47,419 nucleotides of DNA, from positions 1 through 47,419 of the forward strand of contig JAFGNV010000216.1 in assembly GCA_016926805.1 (NCBI GenBank), written 5' to 3'. The stretch comes from Anaerolineae bacterium (GTDB lineage: Bacteria; Chloroflexota; Anaerolineae; 4572-78; J111). Of the stretch, positions 27,340 through 34,808 are shown piece after piece. Under the pieces are notes generated by a model, which did not search any database, was not told where the DNA came from, and was given only the letters and a program-made list of their open reading frames with translations. The first letter of the stretch is position 1, and every line of letters begins with the position of its first letter. The translations under genes and the position numbers were made by a program.

Positions 27340-28503
27340 ATGGCCTACGCCCAACATGTTCCCGCCGCCGAGCGAACCTTACGCCTGCTAGAAATCCTGG
27401 CCGCTGCCCCCGCCGGACTCTCCGCCGGTGAGCTGGCCGACACGCTGCGCATCTCGCGTAGCAGCCTGTTTGCCCTGCTCAACACCCTCAAAACTCACCA
27501 TTACGTGGAGCAAAGCGACCAGCGCGGCCGTTACCGGGCCGGACCGGCCTTATATACCCTGGCCCCTTCCCGGCATAGGGGGTTGGCCGGTCTGATGGAC
27601 GCCTTTCATACCGATCCCGAACTGGGCATGCTTGATGAAACCATTGCCCTGGCCCAACTCGATGGCCCGGACCTTCTCCTCATCGCGCTGCAAGAAAGTC
27701 ACCGTCCGGTACGGGTTGTGTTCCAGATCGGCCAGCGCTGGCCCGCGCCAACCACAGCAGCGGGATTGGTCTTGTTGGCCGGCCTGTCCCCCGCCGTGGT
27801 TGAAGACAACTTTTCCGTCCCCATGTCCACCCTGGCTCAGGTACAAAAAGATGGACACGCCCAAACCGACCACGCCGAATTCGTCGAACTGGCTTATCCC
27901 ATCTGCCCAAACGGCCACCAGCCTGTCGCGGCCCTGCTGGTCGCCATCCCGGCCTTTCGCTGGCCGCCCGAACCCGGCTTGACGCAATCCCTGCGAGCCG
28001 CCGCCAGCCGCCTGTCCTATCGTCTGGGCGCGTCTGTATATCAACCCTACGGCGAAACCCGCCTTGAATCTATCGGGCCAACCGTACCGCTAGATACCGA
28101 CGAAATCAACCGTTTTTTGCAGCAGGCCTGGGGCGCACGGCTGGCCTGTCTTCGCAAAAACGGCGCGCCGCACGTGGTTCCGCTCTGGTATGAATGGGAT
28201 GGCCAGGCTTTTTGGGTAACGGCCTCGACCAACGCCGCCTGGGGTAACTACCTCCGTGAAAACGCCTGGGTCTCGCTGGCCATCGACGAACCCTGGCCGC
28301 CGCTGCGGCGGGTGCTGGTTACCGGCAATGCCCAAGCCGTGGCCAACCACCTCATCAAAGGCGGCATTGCCGGTTTGAGAAACCGTTTGGTGACCCGCTA
28401 TCTGGGCCAGGGGGCCGATCCAACCGCTATGCGGCAACTGGAATGGCAAGCCTTCCGCATCACGCCCCAAAAAATCATCGGCCAGCGTGGTTTAGGGAGA
28501 TAG
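27340..28503 (+). CDS. IclR-family regulator fused to a PPOX (flavin/F420-type) split-barrel domain
   Basis: 387 aa. Residues 1-70 form an IclR winged helix: AERTLRLLEILAAAPAGLSA, then the LADTLRISRSSLFALLNTL recognition helix and a wing at RGRYRAG. Residues ~75-235 are an IclR effector-binding domain (DETIALAQLDG, PVRVVFQIGQRWPAPTTAAG, PVAALLVAIPAF). Residues ~252-383 are an added pyridoxamine-phosphate-oxidase-like split barrel (ARLACLRKNGAPHVVPLWYE, VSLAIDEP, VLVTGNAQAV), a fold that binds FMN, F420 or haem. I know no characterised IclR protein with such a tail. Three bases separate it from the ABC ATPase gene, so it probably controls the importer, perhaps by sensing a flavin-like ligand or redox state. 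Confidence 0.8.
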   Translation: MAYAQHVPAAERTLRLLEILAAAPAGLSAGELADTLRISRSSLFALLNTLKTHHYVEQSDQRGRYRAGPALYTLAPSRHRGLAGLMDAFHTDPELGMLDETIALAQLDGPDLLLIALQESHRPVRVVFQIGQRWPAPTTAAGLVLLAGLSPAVVEDNFSVPMSTLAQVQKDGHAQTDHAEFVELAYPICPNGHQPVAALLVAIPAFRWPPEPGLTQSLRAAASRLSYRLGASVYQPYGETRLESIGPTVPLDTDEINRFLQQAWGARLACLRKNGAPHVVPLWYEWDGQAFWVTASTNAAWGNYLRENAWVSLAIDEPWPPLRRVLVTGNAQAVANHLIKGGIAGLRNRLVTRYLGQGADPTAMRQLEWQAFRITPQKIIGQRGLGR

Positions 28504-28505
28504 GG

Positions 28506-29276
28506 ATGCCTGATTCAGCCGTTGATGTTCAAATCGAACACGTCAGCCAGGTTTTTCGGGAGCAAGGTCGCCCGTTGGCCGCCCTGGACAATATCAACCT
28601 GACCATTGCCCCCGGAGAATTCATCAGCCTGGTGGGGCCAAGTGGCTGCGGTAAATCTACCCTGCTGCGACTGGTGGCCGGACTGCAAGCGCCCACCACC
28701 GGCCAGATTCGGCTGGCCGGACAGCCGCCGGACGGGCTGCGCACCCGCAAACAAATCGGCTGGATGGCCCAGCAACCGGCCCTGCTACCCTGGCGCACCG
28801 TGTTGGAAAACGTGCGCTTGCCGTTGCAGGTCAACCGGCAGGCCCGGCCAGCGCCCACTTCACCGGAAGAATTGCTGGCCATGGTCGGCCTGCCCGAGTT
28901 TGCCCGGGCGTACCCGGCCACCCTGTCCGGCGGCATGCAGCAGCGCGTGGCCCTGGCCCGGGTGCTGGCCATCGGCGCGTCGCTGTGGCTGATGGACGAA
29001 CCGTTTGCCGCCCTCGACGAACTGACCCGCGAAACCCTGGCCGGTGAACTCCTGACCATCTGGCGCCAATTCCGGCCTACCGTGATCTGGGTGACCCACC
29101 ATCTTGCCGAAGCCGTGCGCCTCTCCGACCGGGTGATCATTCTGTCGCCTCGCCCCGGCCACATCTGTGGCGCCATTCGTATCTCTTTACCCCGTCCCCG
29201 CGACGATACCGGCCCGGAATTCCAGGCAATTTTGCGGGAAGCCCGGCGGGTGATGGAAGTAAGGAGTGGTACATAG
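28506..29276 (+). CDS. ABC transporter ATP-binding protein (SsuB/TauB/ThiZ class)
   Basis: 256 aa from the ATG at 28506, placed three bases after the upstream stop; the frame is open earlier but would run into that gene. Walker A is GPSGCGKST (44-52), the Q-loop region is QQPALLPWRTV, the ABC signature LSGGMQQR, and Walker B LWLMDEPFAALDE, followed by the switch histidine in VTHHLAEAV. The class energises small-molecule importers with NMT1/SsuA-like binding proteins (nitrate, sulfonate, thiamine precursor, riboflavin). Partners are the permease (29345) and binding lipoprotein (30244). Confidence 0.9.
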   Translation: MPDSAVDVQIEHVSQVFREQGRPLAALDNINLTIAPGEFISLVGPSGCGKSTLLRLVAGLQAPTTGQIRLAGQPPDGLRTRKQIGWMAQQPALLPWRTVLENVRLPLQVNRQARPAPTSPEELLAMVGLPEFARAYPATLSGGMQQRVALARVLAIGASLWLMDEPFAALDELTRETLAGELLTIWRQFRPTVIWVTHHLAEAVRLSDRVIILSPRPGHICGAIRISLPRPRDDTGPEFQAILREARRVMEVRSGT

Positions 29277-29340
29277 GAAGTGAGAAGCAAGTGACCAGTA
29301 GCAAGGTAGCAGGTAACAAAGTAGCAGGCAACAAGGTGCC
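29277..29340. repeat. Heptamer-like repeat tract ahead of the permease gene
   Basis: A run with roughly 7-base period just after the ATPase stop: AGCAAGT, GACCAGT, AGCAAGG, TAGCAGG, TAACAAA, then GTAGCAGG, CAACAAG. The run ends in AAGGTG (29333-29338), six bases ahead of the permease ATG. A GTG at 29291 would translate the tract as SSKVAGNKVAGNKVP, which looks artefactual as protein. Confidence 0.7.
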
Positions 29341-29344
29341 ACGC

Positions 29345-30151
29345 ATGATGCGGCGCGTATCACCTGTTCCGCCTCACGTTGCGCCTCTTGCCCCCTTTAC
29401 GGCGCGCTTCATCCCCACCGACCGCGCCATTGCGGTGCTCATTGTGGCCGTGGCCTTGCTGGCCTGGGAAATGGCCGTCCGGCTCAACCAGACGCCTCTT
29501 TACCTGGTGCCGGCCCCCACGGCCATTCTGCAAAAACTGCTGGCCAATCCCTGGCCCTTGCTGCTGGCCGGCAGCGTTACCCTGGCCGAGGCACTGGCCG
29601 GTTTGTTACTGGGTACCGCGGTGGGGCTGGCCCTGGCCCTGCTCTTGAATTTTTGGGCCAAATTGGAGCAGGGCGTTTTGTCGCTGGCCATCCTGGTCAA
29701 GGCCACCCCTTTAATTGCCGTTGCCCCTATTTTGACCATCTGGCTGGGCTTTGGCCCGGCCCCCAAAATTGTGGTCACCGCCCTGCTGACCTTTTTTCCG
29801 GTGCTCATCAACGCCCTCAGCGGCTTTAGAGCCGTAGACAAAGCCATGCTGGATTTGTTACATTCCTGGGACGCCAGCCCCTGGGAAATTTTTGTCCACC
29901 TGCGCTGGCCTATGGCCCGGCCCTACCTGTTTGCCGCGCTCAAAGTGGTCGGCCCGCTGGCGCTCATTGGCGCGGTGGTGGCCGAGTGGATGGGCGCTTC
30001 CAGTGGCCTGGGCCGCGCCATGTGGCTGGCCTATGCCAACCTGAACATGCCCGCCCTGTTTGCCGCCGTGTTTGTGCTCACCCTCATCAGCATCACCCTG
30101 TATCAAGGAATTATTCAACTGGAAAAACGATGGTTGTTTTGGGAGAAATAA
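29345..30151 (+). CDS. ABC transporter permease (SsuC/TauC/ThiX class)
   Basis: 268 aa from the ATG at 29345; a longer frame from GTG 29291 would include translated repeat and is less likely. Six membrane segments, starting with AIAVLIVAVALLAWEMAVR. The EAA-type coupling loop sits at about two thirds (LLHSWDASPWEIFVHLRWPM) and the end matches the SsuC group (AEWMGASSGLGRAMWLAYANLN). It forms the channel for the ATPase at 28506 and the lipoprotein at 30244. The repeat upstream seems to provide its ribosome binding site. Confidence 0.88.
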   Translation: MMRRVSPVPPHVAPLAPFTARFIPTDRAIAVLIVAVALLAWEMAVRLNQTPLYLVPAPTAILQKLLANPWPLLLAGSVTLAEALAGLLLGTAVGLALALLLNFWAKLEQGVLSLAILVKATPLIAVAPILTIWLGFGPAPKIVVTALLTFFPVLINALSGFRAVDKAMLDLLHSWDASPWEIFVHLRWPMARPYLFAALKVVGPLALIGAVVAEWMGASSGLGRAMWLAYANLNMPALFAAVFVLTLISITLYQGIIQLEKRWLFWEK

Positions 30152-30157
30152 CGGAGA

Positions 30158-30217
30158 GGCGAGACAACTCGAAGGGTGGAACAGTTGCTCCCAAACATCA
30201 ATCCGAGTTGCCTCGCC
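30158..30217 (+). promoter_or_regulatory. Intercistronic hairpin between permease and binding-protein genes
   Basis: GGCGAGACAACTCG (30158-30171) pairs with CGAGTTGCCTCGCC (30204-30217) with one mismatch, leaving a 32-base loop. It begins six bases after the permease stop and ends 26 bases before the binding-protein ATG. Such stems often protect the downstream message so that binding protein exceeds permease; it could also be a ligand-responsive leader. No T tract follows, so it is not a typical terminator. Confidence 0.5.
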
Positions 30218-30243
30218 CGTACTATATAACCCGAGGTCAATCT

Positions 30244-31233
30244 ATGAAACCTAAATCACTCTATTATCTTTTAATTCTTGCGCTTCTCCTCACCGGCTGC
30301 CAGCTTGCGCCCAAAGCAGCCGGTCAATCTCAAAAATCCCTCACCTTTATGGCCGGGTATAAACCCCAGGCCAACCTGCCGTTTGTGGGGGTGTACGTGG
30401 CCCAAGAAAAAGGCTTTTTTGCCGACGAAGGCCTGGCCGTGACCATCCAGCACTCGGCGGGCGGCGGCGAGCACCTGCAACTGCTGGCTGCCGGTCAGGT
30501 CGACATCACCACTCAGGATGCCGCCGTGCTCCTGAAACGCCGGGCCGATCCCGGCCTGCCACTCGTGTCGATTGCCCTCATCGGCCAGCGCGGCCAGCAG
30601 GCGTTTGCGGCCCTGGCTGATTCCGGCATTAGCACGCCCAAAGATTGGGAAGGAAAAAACGTGGGCTACAAAGGCACCCCGCCACCCGACCTGCTGGCCC
30701 TGATGGCAGCGGCCAGGGTGAACCAGGCTAAAGTCAACCTGGTCAACGTGGGTTTTGACCCCCGTGCCCTGACCGAGGGGCTGGTTGACGTGTATCCGGT
30801 GTACAAATCTAACGAGCCGAATCTCATCCGCCAGTGGGGTTATGAAGTCAAGATGTGGGCCGCGGAAGATTACGGCCTGCCCGGCCTGGGCCTGGCTTAC
30901 GTGACCACGCCCGAGATTATCAACCGGGACCCGGACCGAATGGCTCGCTTTATGCGTGCCGCCCTCGCCGGAATTGAGTACGCCCGCCAGCATCCCGATG
31001 AGGCGGTAGAGATAGTGATGAAATACGCCGGGGACCAGGCCGACCCGGCCCACATGCGCTACATGCTCGACACCGAACTGGCCGACGCGATTTCCCCGGT
31101 GACCGAGGCCCACGGTCCCGGCTGGCAGACCCTTGAGCAGTGGCAGGCCCTGCACGATATGCTGGTGGAATACGGGGCCATTGAAAAACCCATTGACGTG
31201 AACCAGGCCTTTACCAATGAGTTCTTGCCCTAA
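30244..31233 (+). CDS. NMT1/THI5-like substrate-binding lipoprotein of ABC importer (possible RibY)
   Basis: 329 aa from the ATG at 30244 (GAGG upstream); the open frame runs in from further 5' out of frame with real genes. Signal peptide with lipobox LTGC, Cys19. The mature part is a periplasmic-binding NMT1-like domain: YKPQANLPFVGVYVAQEKGF, HSAGGGEHLQLLAAGQVD, WEGKNVGYKG, GFDPRALTEGLVDVYPV and a LGLAYVTTPEII hinge strand. This pattern recalls, from memory, the riboflavin-binding RibY proteins of Chloroflexota and the pyrimidine-binding ThiY group. The ligand is therefore probably a flat heteroaromatic cofactor or precursor. Last gene of the importer operon. Confidence 0.82.
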   Translation: MKPKSLYYLLILALLLTGCQLAPKAAGQSQKSLTFMAGYKPQANLPFVGVYVAQEKGFFADEGLAVTIQHSAGGGEHLQLLAAGQVDITTQDAAVLLKRRADPGLPLVSIALIGQRGQQAFAALADSGISTPKDWEGKNVGYKGTPPPDLLALMAAARVNQAKVNLVNVGFDPRALTEGLVDVYPVYKSNEPNLIRQWGYEVKMWAAEDYGLPGLGLAYVTTPEIINRDPDRMARFMRAALAGIEYARQHPDEAVEIVMKYAGDQADPAHMRYMLDTELADAISPVTEAHGPGWQTLEQWQALHDMLVEYGAIEKPIDVNQAFTNEFLP

Positions 31234-31278
31234 ACTGCCGGTGAGTAGGGGCCATCCAGGGTTTCAATCACTCTCCTG

Positions 31279-31295
31279 CAAAAACCAGGTTTTTG
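31279..31295. terminator. Possible terminator after the importer operon
   Basis: CAAAAACC (31279-31286) pairs with GGTTTTTG (31288-31295) around one base. It lies 46 bases after the binding-protein stop, in a convergent gap shared with hsdM. The stem is AT-rich and short, so termination is uncertain. A second weak stem (CTAAAA/TTTTAG, 31361-31380) follows. Confidence 0.35.
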
Positions 31296-31482
31296 AAAAA
31301 TCAATAGGGATGACAGGTTGATTTCGACTAACAAGTGGGACTGTATTATGAATTCAAGACCTAAAAAACCTGGCTTTTAGCCTGTCTGTCCCATTGACAG
31401 TCAAAGGTCTTTTTTCAGTGGAGTCATTTGAAACAATGGCTGCAACACAACCGCGCCAACTCCCACCCTGGCCGGAGACCTG

Positions 31483-32961
31483 CTACACCTCCTCTCCCAA
31501 CTCCTCGGCGATTTCCCGAAACTGCGCCAGAGCCGCCTCCAAATCCTCCACAATTTCGACGGCCAGGGCGTCGGGATCAGGGAGATTGGCGGTGTCTTCC
31601 AGGCTTTCATCCCGCAACCAAAAGATGTCGAGGCTGAGTTTGTCGCGGGCGGCCAGTTCATCGTAGGTGAAGCAGCGCCAGCGGCCATCAGGATTCTCCT
31701 CGCTCCAGGTGGCGGTACGTTGATGACGATTGGCCGGATGGTAGCATTTTACAAAATCATCCAGGTGAACGCGGGTGAGGGGATTTTGTTTGAGGGTGAA
31801 GTTCATATTGGTGCGCAGGTCGTAAATCCACAAGTCCTGAGTGGCGCGTTCTTTGGCTTCGCCGCGCACATCAAAAAAGAGTACATTCGCCTTGACGCCT
31901 TGGGCATAGAAGATGCCGGTAGGCAGCCGCAGCAAGGTGTGGACATCACAAGAATGTAGCAAGCGACGGCGCACAGTTTCACCAGCGCCACCTTCAAAAA
32001 GCACGTTGTCGGGTACGACAATGGCCGCCGTGCCGCCGATACCCAGCATACTATAAACGTGCTGCACAAAGTTGAGTTGCTTGTTGCTGGTGGTGGCCCA
32101 AAAATCCTGCCGCTCGATGGTGAGGGTTTCGGTTTTCTTTTCACCCAACTCGTTGATGTAGGTGACGCTGCTCTTTTTGCCAAAGGGCGGATTGGTGAGC
32201 ACCATATTGAACTTGGCAGCGGGCGCGCTGCGCAAGCTGTCGTCCACGTGGATGGGGCTTTCAATGCTGTCGTGGCCGATGCCGTGCAGGTAGAGATTCA
32301 TTACGCACAGCCGGGCGGCGTTGTCCACAATTTCCCAGCCCTGCAAGGCATCGTGATTGAGGCGGTGGCGCTGGTCCCGGTCCAGTTTATTATGGGTGCG
32401 GATGTAGTCGTGTGCCGCCAGCAGAAAACCCCCGGTGCCGGCAGCGGGGTCGGCGATGAGCTGGCCGGGCCGGGGCTGCATTACGTCGACCATCGCCTGG
32501 ATGAGAGGGCGCGGCGTAAAGTATTGCCCGGCCCCGGATTTAATATCCTGAGCGTTCTTTTCCAGCAGCCCTTCGTAGATTTCGGCTTTCACGTCCACGG
32601 TTAAACCCGACCAATTTTCTTTATCAATCAGGGCCACCAGCCGTTCCAACTTGGCCGGGTCTTGAATGCGGTTTTGGGCCTTGCGGAAAATGGTAGGGAT
32701 GAGGCCCGTACCCTTGCCCAACTCGGTCAATATCTCGCGGTAATGGCTTTCCAACTCGGCACCCTTGCGGGCGGTGAGGGTGGGCCAGCGATACGCTTCG
32801 GGAATGGGGTTAGGCCGGCCAATTTCGGCCCGCTCTTCGGCCATTTTGAGGAACAGCAGGTAGGTCAGTTGTTCCAGGTAATCGCCGTAAGAGACGCCGT
32901 CGTCGCGCAGAACGTTGCAGTAGTTCCAGACTCGTTGGACTATGGCGGCGGCTTCTGACAT
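31483..32961 (-). CDS. hsdM: Type I restriction-modification system, DNA methyltransferase subunit
   Basis: 492 aa from the ATG at 32961, with AGGAG about eight bases upstream; a TTG one codon earlier is less likely. The N-terminal ~130 residues form the helical HsdM domain. SAM-binding motif I is DPAAGTGGFLLAAHDY and catalytic motif IV is NPPFGK, the N6-adenine type. IKSGAGQYFTPRPLI is a strong HsdM signature. It needs HsdS for specificity and HsdR for restriction; those genes lie upstream on the same strand but three genes away, an unusual order. It ends the operon. Confidence 0.93.
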   Translation of the reverse strand: MSEAAAIVQRVWNYCNVLRDDGVSYGDYLEQLTYLLFLKMAEERAEIGRPNPIPEAYRWPTLTARKGAELESHYREILTELGKGTGLIPTIFRKAQNRIQDPAKLERLVALIDKENWSGLTVDVKAEIYEGLLEKNAQDIKSGAGQYFTPRPLIQAMVDVMQPRPGQLIADPAAGTGGFLLAAHDYIRTHNKLDRDQRHRLNHDALQGWEIVDNAARLCVMNLYLHGIGHDSIESPIHVDDSLRSAPAAKFNMVLTNPPFGKKSSVTYINELGEKKTETLTIERQDFWATTSNKQLNFVQHVYSMLGIGGTAAIVVPDNVLFEGGAGETVRRRLLHSCDVHTLLRLPTGIFYAQGVKANVLFFDVRGEAKERATQDLWIYDLRTNMNFTLKQNPLTRVHLDDFVKCYHPANRHQRTATWSEENPDGRWRCFTYDELAARDKLSLDIFWLRDESLEDTANLPDPDALAVEIVEDLEAALAQFREIAEELGEEV

Positions 32962-32978
32962 CAAAATAGCTCCTGTTT

Positions 32979-33341
32979 TTATTGAGATTGTTCGACAAGT
33001 GCAACTATGTCGGCAAAAACTTTTTCAAATCGTTTGCTCGACAATGATTTTTCTGAATAGGTAATGCCAGCACTTTGGCAATTTTGGCTATCGTTATAGG
33101 TCTGAATAAGCCTCTTTTTTGACCACTTGCGGCGAAGAGCTGGAATGATGTACAACTTATTGGTGTAAAACTCCCAACCTTCGCCGGTAGAGTCGACTAT
33201 GTTATAGCTCATATCCGGCGTCAGGTTTACTTTGTCGATCCTACGCTGAAACTCTGCTTCTGACTTGGCCGTGATGAGAATATCACCAATACTACAAATG
33301 ACCGGGAATTTAGGTTTTCTAAACAGATAATCTATCTTCAT
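32979..33341 (-). CDS. Small protein of unknown function within the hsd operon
   Basis: 120 aa, no membrane segment or signal peptide. I do not recognise a family. It is mixed alpha/beta by eye, with MKIDYLFRKPKFPVICSIGD at the start, a tryptophan-containing middle (STGEGWEFYTNKLYIIPAL) and a lysine/arginine-rich stretch RRKWSKKRLI that could bind nucleic acid. It lies 17 bases ahead of hsdM and 57 bases after the DUF559 gene, so it is co-transcribed with the restriction genes. A modulator or immunity-like role is only a guess. Confidence 0.55.
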   Translation of the reverse strand: MKIDYLFRKPKFPVICSIGDILITAKSEAEFQRRIDKVNLTPDMSYNIVDSTGEGWEFYTNKLYIIPALRRKWSKKRLIQTYNDSQNCQSAGITYSEKSLSSKRFEKVFADIVALVEQSQ

Positions 33342-33398
33342 TTTCTCAAACCTCCGGCTTTTGCTTCCGGTTGCTGCCTGTTATCTCCAGACAAGAGA

Positions 33399-33782
33399 TC
33401 AACCAATTTCTATTCCACAATGTTGCGCGATTATGGTTAAAACTCCATCCATGTTGGTTTCAATATCATAATTGCTAAACCGGATGACGCGCAGCCCTCG
33501 TTGTTCCAGCCATTCTGTGCGAGCGGCATCGTACGCCTTTTGAGCCGGGTCGGCGTGACTATCACCGTCAACTTCAATGACCAGTTGGTGTTGGTGGCAA
33601 TAGAAGTCCAAAATAAAACGAGCAAGCGGGTGCTGGCGGCGAAATTTGAGCTGGTAGAATTGCCTGCCGCGCAATTGCTGCCACAGTTTTTGCTCTGCCG
33701 GCGTCATTTGGCGGCGCAGTTCTCTGGCGCGGGCCAAAATAGTTGGGGGGATGTGTTTGGTTGGTTCTTCAAGTTCTGGCAT
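33399..33782 (-). CDS. DUF559 protein, restriction-endonuclease-like (Vsr-type) fold
   Basis: 127 aa. RARELRRQMTPAEQKLW, then LRGRQFYQLKFRRQHPLARF, ILDFYCHQHQLVIEVDGDSH and RVIRFSNYDIETN are the hallmarks of DUF559, a PD-(D/E)XK-like group related to the Vsr mismatch endonuclease. The likely metal site is the D in ILDFYC with the E-V-D of VIEVDGD. AAGGAAG precedes the ATG. DUF559 genes are common beside restriction and mobile genes, but their activity is not well defined. It follows a 258-base gap occupied by a duplicated GC-rich repeat. Confidence 0.82.
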   Translation of the reverse strand: MPELEEPTKHIPPTILARARELRRQMTPAEQKLWQQLRGRQFYQLKFRRQHPLARFILDFYCHQHQLVIEVDGDSHADPAQKAYDAARTEWLEQRGLRVIRFSNYDIETNMDGVLTIIAQHCGIEIG

Positions 33783-33798
33783 TGGTCTTCCTTGGTTG

Positions 33799-33872
33799 TG
33801 CCCCCCCCCTGGCTCCCCCGTTGGGGGGAGGACTAGGCAAGTCCCTCCCCGGGGGAGGGATTTAGGGAGGGC
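33799..33872. repeat. GC-rich composite hairpin repeat, copy 1
   Basis: Contains TGGCTCCCCCGTTGGGGGG and CCCTCCCCGGGGGAGGG, two strong stems, ending TTTAGGGAGGGC. A near-identical copy lies at 33922-33993. Similar palindromes are scattered through many Chloroflexota genomes, from memory. Confidence 0.8.
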
Positions 33873-33921
33873 AACCTCCGCTTGTCTCTACATCCGCGTT
33901 CTCACCCGCACTTGTGAATAA

Positions 33922-33993
33922 TGCCCCCCCTGGCTCCCCCGTTGGGGGGAGGACTTTGCAAGTCCCTCCCTGGGGGAGGGATTTAGGGAGGGC
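33922..33993. repeat. GC-rich composite hairpin repeat, copy 2
   Basis: About 72 bases, almost identical to 33799-33872 and in the same orientation, with about 49 unrelated bases between. Both sit in the gap between the pentapeptide-repeat gene and the DUF559 gene. The strong stems could reduce expression of the downstream hsdM part of the operon. Confidence 0.8.
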
Positions 33994-34040
33994 GTCCCTA
34001 CTTCTCCCCCCGTTATCCTCCCCAACAACACCGACACCGC

Positions 34041-34805
34041 TTAATCTTGCGATAAAACCGCCCCGAGTTCTTGGGGATTAAAATCATCGGGCCACACCGT
34101 ATCATCATTGTACGTGGCAGCGGTTAATTTGATACGTTGCAGTTCAGCACCTCGCAAATAGGTTTGGGACAAGTTGGCGTCGCTAAGATTGGCCCAGGAT
34201 AAATCCGCTCCACCTAAATTTGTACAGTCCAGGTTGGCTTCATTCAATTTGGCGCCTTTTAGATTGGCAGCCCCCAAATTAGCGCCTTCCAAATTGGCCC
34301 GAACCAGAAATACTTGTTCCAGGTTAATCCCCCGCAAATCAAACATAACCAGGTGAGCATCATTAAGATTTGCCTTTTCCAGATCAAGGATTGGATTGTC
34401 CACACGAATCAACTTCGATTCGTACAAAAACTGGATAACACTCCCTTTTCGATAACCACTCAGGTTCCTCAACGTGGTCAATGTTCTGGCCCGGGCAATG
34501 CTGCGCACCCCTGAGTCTTCTGGGGATGTTTGTAGCCCTTTTTCCAGGAGCAAATCGGACATTGCTGCAAAATAATCGCTTAATATTCGTTCTTCTTCAC
34601 TATTACGGGCGATGGCTCGTTCGCTGCGCCGCTGGGCGCGGTTGAGAAGGTAGCCGCCGGCGGTCAAGACAATTGGGATAAGCAGGAGATTAAGAACGTT
34701 CCAGAGGGGTTGGTTGAATGACCAGACTGCCATGAGTAGGATGGTAACAATCAGGGTTATGATCAGGATGCCAAATATTTGCAGTGTAAGTTTCAATATT
34801 TTCAT
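34041..34805 (-). CDS. Membrane-anchored pentapeptide-repeat protein
   Basis: 254 aa. Two N-terminal membrane segments (about residues 8-28 and 36-53) are followed by a basic helical linker and a pentapeptide-repeat solenoid from about residue 140, with A(N/D)LXX units such as ANLEGANLGAANLKGAKLN. GGGAG eight bases ahead fixes the start; this binding site overlaps the stop region of hsdS, three bases away, so the two are coupled. Some pentapeptide-repeat proteins mimic DNA, which is tempting here, but the membrane anchor argues for a scaffold role. Confidence 0.8.
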   Translation of the reverse strand: MKILKLTLQIFGILIITLIVTILLMAVWSFNQPLWNVLNLLLIPIVLTAGGYLLNRAQRRSERAIARNSEEERILSDYFAAMSDLLLEKGLQTSPEDSGVRSIARARTLTTLRNLSGYRKGSVIQFLYESKLIRVDNPILDLEKANLNDAHLVMFDLRGINLEQVFLVRANLEGANLGAANLKGAKLNEANLDCTNLGGADLSWANLSDANLSQTYLRGAELQRIKLTAATYNDDTVWPDDFNPQELGAVLSQD

Positions 34806-34808
34806 TCT

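Noticed and set aside
25976-28503. Esterase as part of the IclR-ABC operon
   Set aside because: A 338-base repeat-filled gap separates them, while the operon genes themselves are within 0-100 bases of each other.
33799-33993. CRISPR or attachment-site explanation for the GC-rich direct repeat
   Set aside because: Only two copies, each with two internal hairpins, and similar palindromes occur elsewhere in the window; a dispersed repeat is simpler.
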